A DNA stretch of 64,000 bases, from NCBI GenBank assembly GCA_020631735.1, contig CM036231.1:7901831-7965830 (forward strand), in the 5' to 3' direction. The stretch is from Saccharum officinarum. Its lineage: Eukaryota; Streptophyta; Magnoliopsida; Poales; Poaceae. Positions within the stretch are counted from its first letter, which is position 1, and each line of letters opens with the position of its first letter. Below, in pieces: positions 21,361 through 32,700 of the stretch. The translations under genes and the position numbers were made by a program. The notes under the pieces are model-generated. The model saw only the letters and a list, made by a program, of their open reading frames with translations. It was not told the origin of the DNA and did no database searches.

Positions 21361-22252
21361 ATGAAAACAGGCTTTAGAACCATAAATAGATTTAATTTTG
21401 TAAGCATATTTATAGATTCACGTGCAAGTCTATTTGCATCCATGTAAGTACCATTATATTAATTATGAAATATAGATCTATTTACAGAGATAAATGTTGA
21501 TATTACTTTCAATAAATTTAGTCAAACTTGAAAAGTTGACTTGATTTAAATTTAAAATTGCATCCCTCATCGACCTTTGTAACCGCATCGCGACCTCCGC
21601 ACTGTCCCACCATGCCCGGATCCTTCCTCAACGTCGCACCCGTGGCCGAATCCTTCCTCGCTGGCTCCATCCGGGGTGCCGTAGACGTGGGAGGGGTTGG
21701 TGGAGAAGATGAGAGCGTCGTTGTTGGAGTCGACGTGCAGGAGGAAGCGGTGACAGAGGTGATGGGTGGGGGAGGTGCGGTGGAGGAAGCGACAACCAGT
21801 GGAGGCCGGGAGGGGCGGTGGTGAGGGGCAGCCTGGAGGGGCGGTGGTGAGGGGCACCAACAGAGGAAGGCATGGGCTAGGGAGGCGACGCCGCGACAGC
21901 CAAGGAAGAGGATCGTGGATTTTGAGGGAAAAAAGTGAGTTGGAACGGATAGTGCTGCATGCTCCCATGCTAATACATGGATCGTGGGACCATAGTCTAT
22001 AACGACAATCTTTACGGGGACATAATTTGAATCCCAGAACGATGATTATACTGGACAGAGAGAGTATCCTACTGGCACAGATCAGAAGGCAGACTCCAGA
22101 AGCGTAATCCAGTTGGGTTCAATCGAGATCCCTCGTTTGAAAATCGATTGTAGGAGGTACTGTAGTAGTTATAGGTCTTAGGCTCCTAGCTGAGGAAGAC
22201 AGCTGCGAATTGCAGTCAGTCAGTATTTGCGCTAGTTGACGTTGGATTTCGG

Positions 22253-22588
22253 GTGGGTTTAGTTGCTGTAAAGTTTTTTTGAGAAAATATCATATCGGAT
22301 GTTTCGTGTGATGTCGGAAGAAATTTTCGGATACTAATAAAAAAAACTAATTACATAGCTTGCCTGAAAACCGTGAGACAAATTTATTAAACCTAATTAA
22401 TCCGTTATTAGCACTTTTTTTACTGTAGCACTTTAGTGTCAAATCGCAGACTAATTAAGCTCAAAACATTTATCTCATGATTTTCAACCAAACTATGCAA
22501 TTAGTTTTTTTTCGTCTACATTTAATGCTCCATGCATATGCCGCAAAATTCGTTAATGTAGTGTTTCGTGAAAAGTTGTTTTTGGAAG
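22253..22588. repeat. Common grass MITE (GGTTTAGTTG...-type)
   Basis: Contains the familiar internal phrases ACAAATTTATTAAACCTAAT, TAATCCGTTATTAGCA and GACTAATTAAGCTCAAAA in inverted arrangement, plus TTTAGTTGC near the left end. I recognise this as the abundant palindromic MITE of sorghum-like genomes (TTTAGTTC-ended). Superfamily assignment is not attempted. Confidence 0.6.
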
Positions 22589-22840
22589 GCCGCCCAATAT
22601 TTGTGGGCCTCTGACTCGGCAACTCGTTTCGTACTGTTCAATACCATGCTACCGCGAGATGGAGTCCAAACGTTACAGTAGTCTCACAATTCACACAAGT
22701 GTCATACTGTTATCCTGGCGCCCGCAAATTGACGTCAGTCCTGATGAGTGACTGATGAGGACATTGATGCCGACCGGCCGGCCTTGGCCGGCTGGGTTAA
22801 CGACGCAAACAAAGCTCCGAGTCGACTCACGTATGCGGTC

Positions 22841-22849
22841 TTTTATAGA
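22841..22849 (+). promoter_or_regulatory. Probable TATA box of the plus-strand UGT
   Basis: TTTTATAGA lies about 100 bp upstream of the ATG at 22947, placing a start site near 22870-22880, at the edge of the AC microsatellite. Position and sequence fit a plant TATA box; this is inferred without transcript data. Confidence 0.5.
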
Positions 22850-22869
22850 TGCCACGCGCAGCAAACTAG

Positions 22870-22892
22870 AACACACACACACACACACACAC
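22870..22892. repeat. (AC)n microsatellite in the UGT 5' UTR
   Basis: About eleven uninterrupted AC units just downstream of the likely TATA box, 55 bp before the start codon. Likely length-polymorphic. Confidence 0.9.
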
Positions 22893-22946
22893 TGATCACT
22901 GCCCCAACCCCTATTCGGTCGGCCACGACGATCGGCAGAAATCAGG

Positions 22947-24482
22947 ATGGGTAGCCAAGGACAAGCGGCAACCAACGGCCGGGGAGACGCAGACGACACC
23001 GGCGGAAGACGAACCCAGGCGGCGCACTTCGTGTTCGTCCCGCTGATGGCTCAGGGCCACCTGATCCCGGCCGTCGACACCGCGCTGCTGCTCTCAACGC
23101 ACGGCGCGGTCTGCACCATCGTCGGGACCCCGGCCACGTCTGCGCGGGTACGCCCGAGCATCGAGTCCGCCCGGCTGTCGGGCCTGCCGGTCCGGCTCGT
23201 CGAGTTCCTGCTGGACTACGCCGAGGCCGGCTTGCCCGAAGGCGCCGATAACATGGACAACATCCCGGTAGAGTACATGGGGAACTACTACGGCGCCGTC
23301 GCGCTCCTCCGCGCGCCGATAGAGAGCTACCTCCGCGCGCACGCGCCGTACCCGACGTGCGTCGTGGCGGACTTCTGCCACCCGTGGACCACGGTGCTCG
23401 CGGCCAACCTCGGGGTCCCGCGCCTCAGCTTCTTCAGCATGTGCGCCTTCTGCCTGCTGTGCCAGCACAATGTCGAGCGGTTCAACGCGTACGACGGCGT
23501 CGCCGATGACAACGAGCCGGTCGTCGTGCCGGGTCTGGAGAAAAGGTTCGTGGTGACGAGGGCGCAGGCCCCGGGCTTTTTCCGGGGGATCCCAATCCCG
23601 TGGTGGGAGGAGTTCGCGGACTATGTCGAGCGCGCGCGGGCCGAGGCCGACGGCGTCATCATGAACACCTTCGAGGAGATGGAGCCGGAGTACGTCGCTG
23701 GCTACGCGGCGGCCAGGGGGATGAAAGTCTGGACCGTCGGGCCGGTGTCGCTCTACCACCAGCAGCGCGCCGCAACGCTGGCGGCTAGAGGGAACACCGC
23801 CGACATCGACGCCGACGAGTGCCTCCGGTGGCTGGACGGCAAGGAGCCCGACTCCGTCGTGTACGTCAGCTTCGGGAGCATCGCGCAGGCGAACCCAAAG
23901 CAGGCCGTGGAGCTCGGCCTCGGGTTGGAAGCGTCGGGGCACCCGTTCATCTGGGCGATCAGGAACGCCGACGAGTACGACGGCAGTGTGCGCGCCTTCC
24001 TTGACGAGCTCGAGGCGCGCGTCGCGGGGCACGGCCTGCTCATCAGGGGGTGGGCGCCGCAGGTGCTGATCCTGTCCCATGCCGCGGTGGGCGGGTTCGT
24101 GACGCACTGCGGGTGGAACTCCACGATGGAGGCCATCACTGCGGGGCTGCCGGTGGTGACGTAGCCTCACTTCACGGACCAGTTCCTCAACCAGAAGATG
24201 GCCGTGGAGGTGCTGGGCATCGGCATCAGCGTCGGGATCACGGAGCCGCTGTTGTACCAGAAGGTGGAGAAGGAGATCGTGGTCGGGCGGAACGTGGTGG
24301 AGGAGGCTGTGAGGAGCGTGATGGGCGGCGGCGAGGAGGCAGAGGAGAGGCGGCGGCAGGCCCGCGCGCTGGCGGTCAACGCCAAAGTGGCCATGAAGGA
24401 GGGTGGGTCGTCGCACCGCAACCTGCTGGATTTGGTTGGACGCTTCAAGGGTGTCATGGCTGAGACCACCAAAGGCGCATGA
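22947..24482 (+). pseudogene. UDP-glycosyltransferase, UGT73-like, nonsense codon in PSPG box
   Basis: Close paralogue of the 18235-19782 gene (shared RAPIESYLRAHAPYPTC, RAQAPGFFRGIPIPWWEEF). The catalytic His is in AQGHLIP (H38) and HCGWNS is present. A TAG at 24162-24164 replaces the TGG codon for the Trp in TWPHF, position 38 of the 44-residue PSPG box. The intact form would be 511 aa. The stop removes the last seven PSPG residues, including the DQ that contacts the sugar, plus the C-terminal lobe. The frame stays open and well conserved after the stop to TGA at 24480-24482, so the lesion is a single recent substitution. It is most likely a young pseudogene or null allele; a 405-aa product would lack part of the donor site. 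Confidence 0.9.
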
Positions 24483-24889
24483 AGCAACAGAGCGTGGTGA
24501 ATGTGTACCGGGGAGAAGGTGCTATCAGCTACGTTTAATTGTTATCTATTTATTACTACAGTCTATAGGTGAGTGTCAACATGGTACTATAGAAGAACAT
24601 TTATATATGTGTGGGTGGTATATTTTTTTATTTGTCTACGTGACATTCAGTTGTTTTGGGTCTTCCTGTCAACCAAATTATTTTTATGGGTTCCAGACAT
24701 CAGAGAAATATATGTCAAATTGTTCACAAATATTATCAAATTGTTCACAAATTATTCACAATTTTCAGAAAAATGCAAAATATTCACAACTTGTGGTGGG
24801 ACCTACCCCCACCTTATTCTATTGGATTAGATTTGTTCGAGAATTCAAAGAATTACAACAAAATCTTTAGAAATTACATTTTTAGTTAG
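24483..24889. other. UGT 3' flank, no gene
   Basis: AT-rich sequence with short direct repeats (AAATTGTTCACAAAT at about 24717 and 24737). The boundary with the plastid-derived segment lies about 24840-24900; I could not place it to the base. Confidence 0.4.
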
Positions 24890-24992
24890 GAACTTCTATG
24901 CATTTTATTATTCTTCTTTTCTTGGGATCCAGAATAGAAGAATAAAAGAATAGGTATAAGAATTAAGTCGATCCAAAAAGGAAAGGAGGTTC

Positions 24993-25193
24993 ATGGCCAA
25001 GGGCAAAGATGTTAGAATCTGAGTTATTTTGGAATGTATTAGTTGTGTTCGAAAGGGTACCAATAAGGAATCGACGGGGATTTCTAGATATAGTACTCAA
25101 AAGAATCGCCACAATATGCCTGGACAATTATAATTAAGAAAATTTTGTCATTATTGTCGAAAGCATACCACTCATAATGAAATAAAGAAATAG
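24993..25193 (+). pseudogene. rpl33: rpl33 plastid pseudogene
   Basis: 67 codons including the stop, the grass rpl33 length (66 aa), starting MAKGKDVRI. In-frame stops at 25020-25022 (TGA) and near 25133 (TAA) disrupt it; the C-terminal CHYCRKHTTHNEIKK is recognisable. A ribosomal protein of the plastid 50S subunit, not expressed as such from the nucleus. Confidence 0.9.
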
Positions 25194-25483
25194 GAGCATC
25201 GTGTGGTCGATTTTTCCAAAGAATAGAAAGAGCAAGAACTTCTTATTAAATATATAGAACATAGATAGAATACAAAATACAACTCAACTAATCTGATTTT
25301 AGGTAGATATTATTTCATATGTATAGAGGGTTTTTATTTTTATATATTTGGATTTTTTATATTTTTATATAGTACATTAATCAAATAATATATGGACCAA
25401 AGAAAGACTACTTCTGGTTCTGGATCAAAAATTAATAAAATAAAGAAATCTTTTTTTTCAAAATTTTTAATAAGGAATAAATC

Positions 25484-25949
25484 ATGTATATATCTAAACA
25501 ACCTTTTTGTAAATCTAAGCAACCCTTTCGTAAATCCAAACCTTTTCATAAATCTAAGCAACCTTTTCGTAAATCCAAACAACAACCTTTTCGTAGGCGT
25601 TCTCGAATAGGCCTGGGGGATCGAATTTATAGAAACATGAGTTTAATTAATCGATTTATTAGTGAACAAGAAAAAATATTATCCAGACGAATAAATAGAT
25701 TAACCTTGAAACAACAATGATTAATTACTCTTGCTATAAAACAAGCTCGTATTTTATCTTTCTTACCATTTCATAACTATGAGAATGAGAAGCAATTTCA
25801 ACCCAGGTAATTTCAATAATTACTAGTCCTAGACACAGAAAAATAGACATATTCCTCAATTAACACAAAAGTTCAATTCCAATCGAAACTTAAGAAACTC
25901 CAACCAGAATTTAAGAAACAACAATCGAAACTTAAGTTCCGATTGTTAA
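25484..25949 (+). pseudogene. rps18: rps18 plastid pseudogene
   Basis: Begins [19 protein letters not shown] and shows the SKQPFRK-type heptad repeats peculiar to grass rps18, followed by the conserved core ([25 protein letters not shown]). A TGA at 25718-25720 interrupts it, and a net frameshift separates it from the C-terminal tail ending SSDC at 25949. It appears to have fewer heptads than usual. Confidence 0.9.
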
Positions 25950-26171
25950 TGTTTTATTCGAAAGGCTCAGACTCATATATAAAGAAAGTAATCTAATTTT
26001 AATTATTGTGTTGTTATAAGAAAGAAAAATGGGAAAAAAAGAAATAGTTTTTTTATTTATTGCAACATGCTCTATGATTCCTACCACTTAATCTTAATTT
26101 ATTGTATCTTCCCGGAGTTCCCTCTCTAGGAATTCGGTTTTAATTATTCCTGTATATTACTTTTTTATCCT
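25950..26171. other. Plastid rps18-rpl20 spacer
   Basis: AT-rich spacer between convergent rps18 and rpl20, in the order seen in grass plastomes. No gene. Confidence 0.6.
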
Positions 26172-26280
26172 TTAATTGATAGTCTTTATTTTATTGGAAA
26201 TCATGTAAAGATTATTTGGATTTGATATAGCTACTTGTGCAAGCATTTTACGATTAAGAATCAATTCCTTCTTGGATAGA
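26172..26280 (-). pseudogene. rpl20: rpl20 3' part, split by copia insertion
   Basis: The minus-strand frame encodes the C-terminus [16 protein letters not shown] to the stop at 26172-26174. The 5' part is 10.66 kb away at 36945-37195. The 5-bp ATAGA at 26276-26280 is repeated at 36940-36944, proving that the copia element interrupted one continuous rpl20 copy. Confidence 0.9.
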
Positions 26281-28281
26281 TGAAAGGTCTAGATGGCTAG
26301 AGGGGGGTGAATAGCCTTTTAAAAAACTTTCTACAAAGACAAGCTAAACAAGTTTATCAATATAACAACTAGCGAGATGCGAGTTTTGCTTAGCCTATGG
26401 GGTGTTTGCAAGCCACCTATCCAAATCACAATACTAGTATATGCACTCAACCGCACAAGTCAAACCGAAAAGGTAACTATAAAAAAACAATTAGCAAGCT
26501 ACACAAAGGAGCTACTAAAGCAAAGCTAACTAGCTAGCAAAGATAACTAAGAAAGTAATGCGGAGTTGAGTTAGGAGGATATCACCGAGGGGCGAAGAAT
26601 TGAGCCAATCAATTAATATGATCAAGAGATGAATACCAAGATAACCGAACACCGGGATCAATCAATCACAATATGAAAGTGATGACACAAAGATTTATCC
26701 CGAGGTTCACGTGCTTGCCGGCACGCTAGTCCCCGTTGTGTCCCTCTTCACCACGTGGTTCGGTGGCTAATCGGTCACACACCGAGCCTCTCAAAAGGCG
26801 CCACAAGAACCTACCAAATGGCAAAAGGTTGCAATGACACGAGCAATTCACTAGCGTTGCCTTTGGCGCTTTGTCGAGGTAGGCACAAACCCCTTACAAT
26901 CACCGGAGGTGGCCAAGATACAATCACCAACTCTTGCCAACGCCTCCAAGCTGCTTCAAGCCGTCTAGGTGGCAGCAACCACCAAGAGAAACAAGAATCC
27001 CGCAGCAAATCAACCACCAAGTGCCAACTAGATGCTATCTCACAATGCAAATGCACTTGGATCACTCAATCTCACTTCGAATATGGAAGGAAGTAAGAGA
27101 GACGAGTGGGAGGGGAGTTGCTTAGCTCAAAGTGCTCACAAGTATGTCAAATGTTCAAGAAAATATCCGAGTAATAAGCCTTGAGCCAGCCAACGAGTAT
27201 TTATAGACGTACCCCCTTCGAATATAGCCGTTAGAAACTTAAACAGCCGAAATCGGGGTGACCGGACGCGCTGGTCCAACTGACCGGACGCGCCGGTCGC
27301 CCAACGGCTAACACGTGAAACACTGACCGGACGCGCTGGTCCAAACGACCGGACGCGCTGGTCGCCCAACGGCTAACTGCGAAGCAACGACCGGACGCGC
27401 TGGTCCAACTGACCGGACGCGCCGGGAACGACCGGACGCGTCCCGTGAAGGACCGGACGCGCTGGTCGCCTGAGCAGCGCTCAACGAAACAGTGACCGGA
27501 CGCGCTTAAGAAGATGACCGGACGCGACAGTGCCAGCGTCCGGTTAGAGTCCAGTAAGCTCCCTGGACGACCGGACGCGTCCGATCATCAGTGACCGGAC
27601 GCGCCTCGCGTCCGATCATCGAACTGAAAAACGCGCAGACACTGAACACTGACCGGACGCGTCCGGTCCTACAAGGACCACGTCCGGTGCAGCGTCCGGT
27701 CACCTCTGTGACCTCCGTTCGCCTCCGTTTCTTTTCGGACTTCCGGCGTAGTGAAAAATAGGCATTTCAACTTCTCGAAAACGCCTGAATCCCGCGCTCG
27801 CAAGCTCGGCGGGAGGGAGAGAGGAACCCAAACCCTCTCTACCGCTCAAACTCCACCGCCGTCGCAAACGTGCTAACATCACCAAGTGATCTCGTCATGT
27901 GTGAGTGTGTTAGCATTTTCACAATCATTTTTCGAGGCGATATTAGTTCTATCCAAATGCATATGATCATGAAATGCACATCTAGAGGCACTTAGGAGTT
28001 CAATAGCCGCGTCATTCCCCTCTTTATAGTACGGCTATCTATCCTATAATGTAACCACACCCACTAGGTGTCTTGGTTACTAAAACACAACCCTTAAGCA
28101 TATACCTTTGCCTTGATCACGTAGGGTTGCGTCCAAATCCAAGTGTGGCCATCATGATCACCATGTCCATCTTGCCACCAACCTTGGAGTGTACTAATCC
28201 TCAAATGCTACATACAACTTAGGCATGGGATTAGTACTTAGGCATTGTCACTAATTACCAACACCAAACATAGGACTTTCA
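26281..28281 (-). repeat. copia 3' LTR (2001 bp)
   Basis: Starts (plus strand) TGAAAGGTCTAGATGGC and ends GGACTTTCA. Contains about 13 copies of GACCGGACGCG at 27259-27680. Near-identical to 34936-36939, with a few substitutions and small indels (for example in the repeat array near 27425-27450). Confidence 0.95.
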
Positions 28282-28292
28282 ATCTCCTCCTT
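28282..28292 (-). other. Polypurine tract next to the copia 3' LTR
   Basis: On the minus strand this reads AAGGAGGAGAT immediately before the 3' LTR, the plus-strand primer site for reverse transcription. Confidence 0.7.
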
Positions 28293-29459
28293 GTTGGTAA
28301 TTGGTGACAACCCTTTTACAAAGATATTATAAAATTTTGATTGAACCCATGTCACATTGTCCAAGTATGTTACCATGTGTAAGAATTATGGACATGTGAT
28401 CATGAATTCAAATTGATAGCAATGGCTCCCCCTACATGTATGCTATATGTTTGGATTTTGGAAGCATACATGTTAGATAGGAAAGATTAGGAGCATTGTC
28501 TACCAATAGGTGCTAAGTGTTTTAGATTATAGACCTTTGAAGCGTGATACCATCGGAGTAGCGATAAACACCATCTTAGCACCTTGTGTAGTTAGATTCC
28601 ACTTGGAAAAGCACAAACATAACTAGAAACCTCGTGAGATCAATATTATAAGCAAGGCTCTAGTACCATTTTGAAAAACGTGAAGCAAGAAAAATCTAAC
28701 TACTTCCTATTCATACTAGTACCTCAATGCATCATTCAAATTATACTAGCAAGACACCACACAAGCAAAGTATCGGAGAAAACGAAATGCATAACTATGC
28801 ATCATACATATGAAGTGCACATGGAAATGCAACATTCATGCTTAAGAGCTTGCTCCTCCTACTTGTGTGCTCAAAATTTTAGTTGATCCCCTTCTTTTAT
28901 CAATTCTCCCCTTTAGGTTTTCTCCCCTTTTAGAATCTATCTTGTGAACAACATTTTCTCCCCCACAATATTTTCTTCCCCTTTGAGTTCTATCTTTGTG
29001 AATAATATTTTCTCCCCCTTTGGCACCAATTGACCACAAGGAGCAAACTTTAGACAGATTATCATGTTGAAATATGGGGTGAGGATCAAGTTTATGATTC
29101 AACCTAGATTGCTTGCATAAATAAAATACTTCGGTTTGATCCAAGGGCAAGCTTCTTCACACCTCACTAGAAGGGTTATCATCCACCATGTTGAAGCAAA
29201 TATTTAGACAAGTTTTCTAGATTAAACACTTAGGATCACAAGCTACTTAAACAAGTTATATGCTACCACTAGATCATACAAGTCATGGAAACAATAGTGG
29301 CACCATATAAACTTCAAATTCATTTAATTTTCATGAATGAGTCTAGAACATATAAATTATGACTAGATGCACTAAACAAGTCCTTAGCATAGAATGTATG
29401 ACATGTCAACCAATTGTACCTTGGGGCTCGAAGGAGAGGCATGTCATATATGTGGTGCA
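28293..29459 (-). other. copia 3' untranslated region with repeated purine tracts
   Basis: 1.2 kb between pol and the 3' LTR. Between 28890 and 29030 the minus strand has at least five tracts of the form AAAGGGGGAGAAAA or GGGGGAGAAA. A 102-aa minus-strand frame (28842-29150) covers them but is low-complexity and is not called a gene. No env-like ORF is recognised. Confidence 0.6.
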
Positions 29460-32400
29460 TCAACTCATGTTGGAGAAGTCAAGTATGTTCAACTCATTCT
29501 TTACCTTATGAAATCTCTTCTCATCAAGTGGCTTGGTGAATAGATCGGCTAGTTGATCTTCGGTGCCCACACTCTCAATAGCAATGTCACCCTTTTGTTG
29601 ATGATCTCTAATAAAGTGATGACGAACATCAATATGCTTTGTTCTTTGATGTTGAATCGGATTGTTAGTTAGCTTCACGGCACTTTCATTGTCACATAGC
29701 AATGGCACATTCTTGAAATTGATTCCAAAATCCTTCAATGTTGCCTTCATCCACAAGATTTGTGCACAACAACTACCCGCGGCGATGTATTCGGCTTCGG
29801 CGGTAGATAGTGCAATACTATTTTACTTCTTGGATGACCATGAGACAAGTGATCTTCCCAACAATTGACATGTCCCGGAAGTGCTCTTTCTCTCCACTTT
29901 ATCACCGGCATAGTCGGAATCCGAATATCCAACTAGCTCAAAACTTGCACCTTTGGGATACCACAATCCAACATCTTGTGTATGCTTTAAGTACCTCAAT
30001 ATTCTCTTTGTTGCTTTCAAATGACTTTCTCTTGGTGAGGCTTGAAATCTTGCACACATGCATACACTAAACATTACATCGGGCCTTGATGTCGTCACAT
30101 AGAGTAGGCTACCAATCATTGATCTATATAGCTTTTGATCCACCATGTTGCCACTCTTGTCACTATCCAAACTTCCACTAGTGCTCATTGGAGTTGTAAT
30201 ACTCTTTGCATCTTCCATGCTAAACTTCTTGAGCATATCTTTGATGTACTTGGTTTGGCTTACAAATGTTCCTTCCTTCATTTGTTTGATTTGAAGTCCA
30301 AGAAAGAAACTAAGTTCACCAATCATTGACATTTCAAATTCCTTGGCCATCATTTTTCCAAACTCATCACAATAATTTTGATTGGTTGAACCGAATATGA
30401 TATCATCAACATATATTTGCAACACAAACAAGTCTTTCTCAATCTTCTTGGTGAATAGTGTTGTATCAACTTTGCCCATGACAAACCCTTTGGATAGCAA
30501 GAAGTCCCTCAATCTTTCATACCATGCTCTAGGTGCTTGCTTCAATCCATACAAAGCTTTTCTCAACTTGTAGACATGATTGGGTTTCTTGTCATCTTCA
30601 AAACCGGGAGGTTGCTCCACATACACCTCCTCTTGAATGTACCCATTGAGAAATGCACTCTTCACATCCATTTGATATAGCTTGATATTGTGAGCACAAG
30701 CATAGGCAAGTAAGATCCTAATTGCTTCCAATCTTGCAACCGGGGCATATGTTTCACCAAAGTCAAGACCCTCTATTTGTGTGTAACCTTGAGCCACTAG
30801 TCTTGCTTTGTTCCTTACTACTATCCCATCTTGATCTTGCTTGTTGCGAAAGACCCATCTTGTTCCAATGACATTGTGATCCTTAGGCCTCTCAACTAAT
30901 TCCCATACTTCATTTCTCTTGAAATTGTTGAGCTCTTCATGCATTGCATTTACCCAATCCGGATCTCTCAATGCTCTATCAACGTCCTTGATTTCTTCCA
31001 TTGACACAAAAGAAGAGTGAGCACAAAATGATGCCAATCTTGATCTAGTTTGAACTCCTCTTTGTATGTCACCAATGATGGAATCCAATGGATGGTCTCT
31101 TGCAATGTTAGTTGGTTGAAGTACTTGGACTTGATTGCTTGGATGTTGATGTTGATCATGAGTTGGAGATGATGAACTAGCCACTTGTTGATCTTGTTGC
31201 ACTTGAGATGATGTACTAGCTTGATTTTGCAATAGAGAACCACTAGCTTGAGTGATTGGACTTTGGAGCACTTGATCTTTGTTGTCATCTACATTAATAA
31301 CTTGCTTTGGTCTAATATCACCAATATCCATTTCTTTCATAGCATTACTCAATTGAGTTCCTCTCACATCATCCAAGTTATCTTCTTCATCTTGAGAGCC
31401 ATTCGTTTCATCAAACTCAACATCATGCACTTCTTCAAGTAAACCACTAGCCAAATTCCAAACTCTATAAGCTTTGCTAGTAGTTGAGTAACCAAGTAGA
31501 AATCCTTCATCACATTTCTTCTCAAACTTGCTCAATCTAGTGCCCTTCTTCAAGATATAGCATTTGCAACCAAATACCCGAAAGTATGCAATATTGGGCT
31601 TTCTTCCATTTAAGATCTCATATGGTGTCTTCTCTAGAAACTTGTGGCAATAGAGACGGTTGCTATAAAAGCAAGCCGTGTTGATTGCTTCGGCCCAAAA
31701 TGAATGACTCACATTATACTCATTCAACATTGATCTTGCCATATCAATTAAGGTTCTATTTTTCCTTTCAACTAGGCCATTTGATTGAGGTGTATACTTG
31801 GCCGAGAATTGATGCTTGATTCCAAGCTCCTCACATAGCTCATCTACTCTTGTGTTTCTAAACTCACTTCCATTGTCACTTCTTACTTTCTTGATTGTGG
31901 TCTCAAACTCATTTTGCACTCTCTTGATGAACTTCTTGAATATGTCAAATACATCACTCTTGTCCACAAGAAAGAATACCCATGTGTATCTAGTGAAATC
32001 ATCCACAATCACAAAACCATACTTGTTGCCACCAATGCTTGTGTATGTAGTTGGCCCAAATAGATCCATGTGCAACAACTCAAATGCCTTGGAAGTACTC
32101 AATGCTTTTCAATGGATGAGTGTTGCCTACTTGCTTTCCGACTTGACATGCACTACATAGCTTATCCTTCTCAAATGTGACATCCTTCAAGCCTCTAACT
32201 AAGTCATGCTTCACTAACTTGTTCAATTGCTTCATGCCAACATGACCAAGTCTTCTATGCCATAACCAACCCATACTTGATTTGGTGAGCAAACATGTTG
32301 AAAGTTGAGTGTCACTAGCATTGAAATCAACCAAGTATAGATTCTCAAATCTAAAGCCTTTGAAGATCAAGTTAGAGCCATCAACACTAACTATCTCCAT

Positions 32401-32658
32401 ATCATCAACACCAAATATGCACTTGAAACCGAGATCACACAATTGAGCAACCGAAAGAAGATTGAAGTTCAACTTTTCAACTAAGAGCACATTGGAAATG
32501 CTATGATCATTAGAGATTGCAATCCTTCCAAGAGCCTTTACATCACCCTTGCTATTGTCACCAAACGTGATACTATCAATGCCACTATCATTTGATTTGA
32601 GAGAGTTGAACATTCTTGAATCACCGGTCATATGTTGAGAGCACCCACTATCAAGCAC
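29460..32658 (-). pseudogene. copia pol: protease, integrase, RT, RNase H, two lesions
   Basis: Starts with the protease motif LDSGCSQHMTGD just after the gag stop. The integrase zinc region is WHRRLGHVG...CSACQVGKQ. A one-base frameshift at about 32100 separates it from the integrase core, with catalytic Asp in MDLFGP, Asp in VRSDNGSEF and Glu in [11 protein letters not shown] has [22 protein letters not shown] and the YVDD catalytic motif. RNase H has [13 protein letters not shown] at 29823-29825, fitting a CAA change, precedes the final RNase H segment (LLCDNESAVKL, HIDVRHHFIRD). Together these would form the enzyme set for reverse transcription and integration; this copy cannot make it in one piece. 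Confidence 0.92.
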
Positions 32659-32700
32659 CCAATGCCTTCCTCCGGCCTTGTAATTAACCTACAAAACAAT

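Larger units (their letters stand above)
19783..22835. other. Intergenic region between divergent UGT genes
   Basis: About 3 kb holding the 5' flanks of both UGTs, mostly AT-rich with MITE-like segments annotated separately. 21560-21950 is GC-rich with open frames on both strands and a short tandem duplication (GAGGGGCGGTGGTGAGGGGC at about 21811 and 21837). No protein family is recognised there. No convincing TATA box was found close to the minus-strand UGT start. Confidence 0.5.
24890..26280 (+). other. Nuclear plastid DNA insertion (NUPT), left part
   Basis: Matches the plastid psaJ-rpl33 spacer onward: rpl33, rps18, and the 3' end of rpl20 on the other strand, in plastid order. It is interrupted at 26280 by a copia element and resumes at 36945. 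Stops and indels in the plastid genes show that it is a decayed nuclear copy and not contaminating chloroplast sequence. Confidence 0.9.

Noticed and set aside
27259..27690. CRISPR-like array
   Set aside because: Irregular short repeats inside a eukaryotic LTR, with no spacer structure or cas genes.
28842..29150. env-like ORF in the copia 3' region
   Set aside because: Low-complexity frame over purine tracts; no signal peptide or membrane segment.
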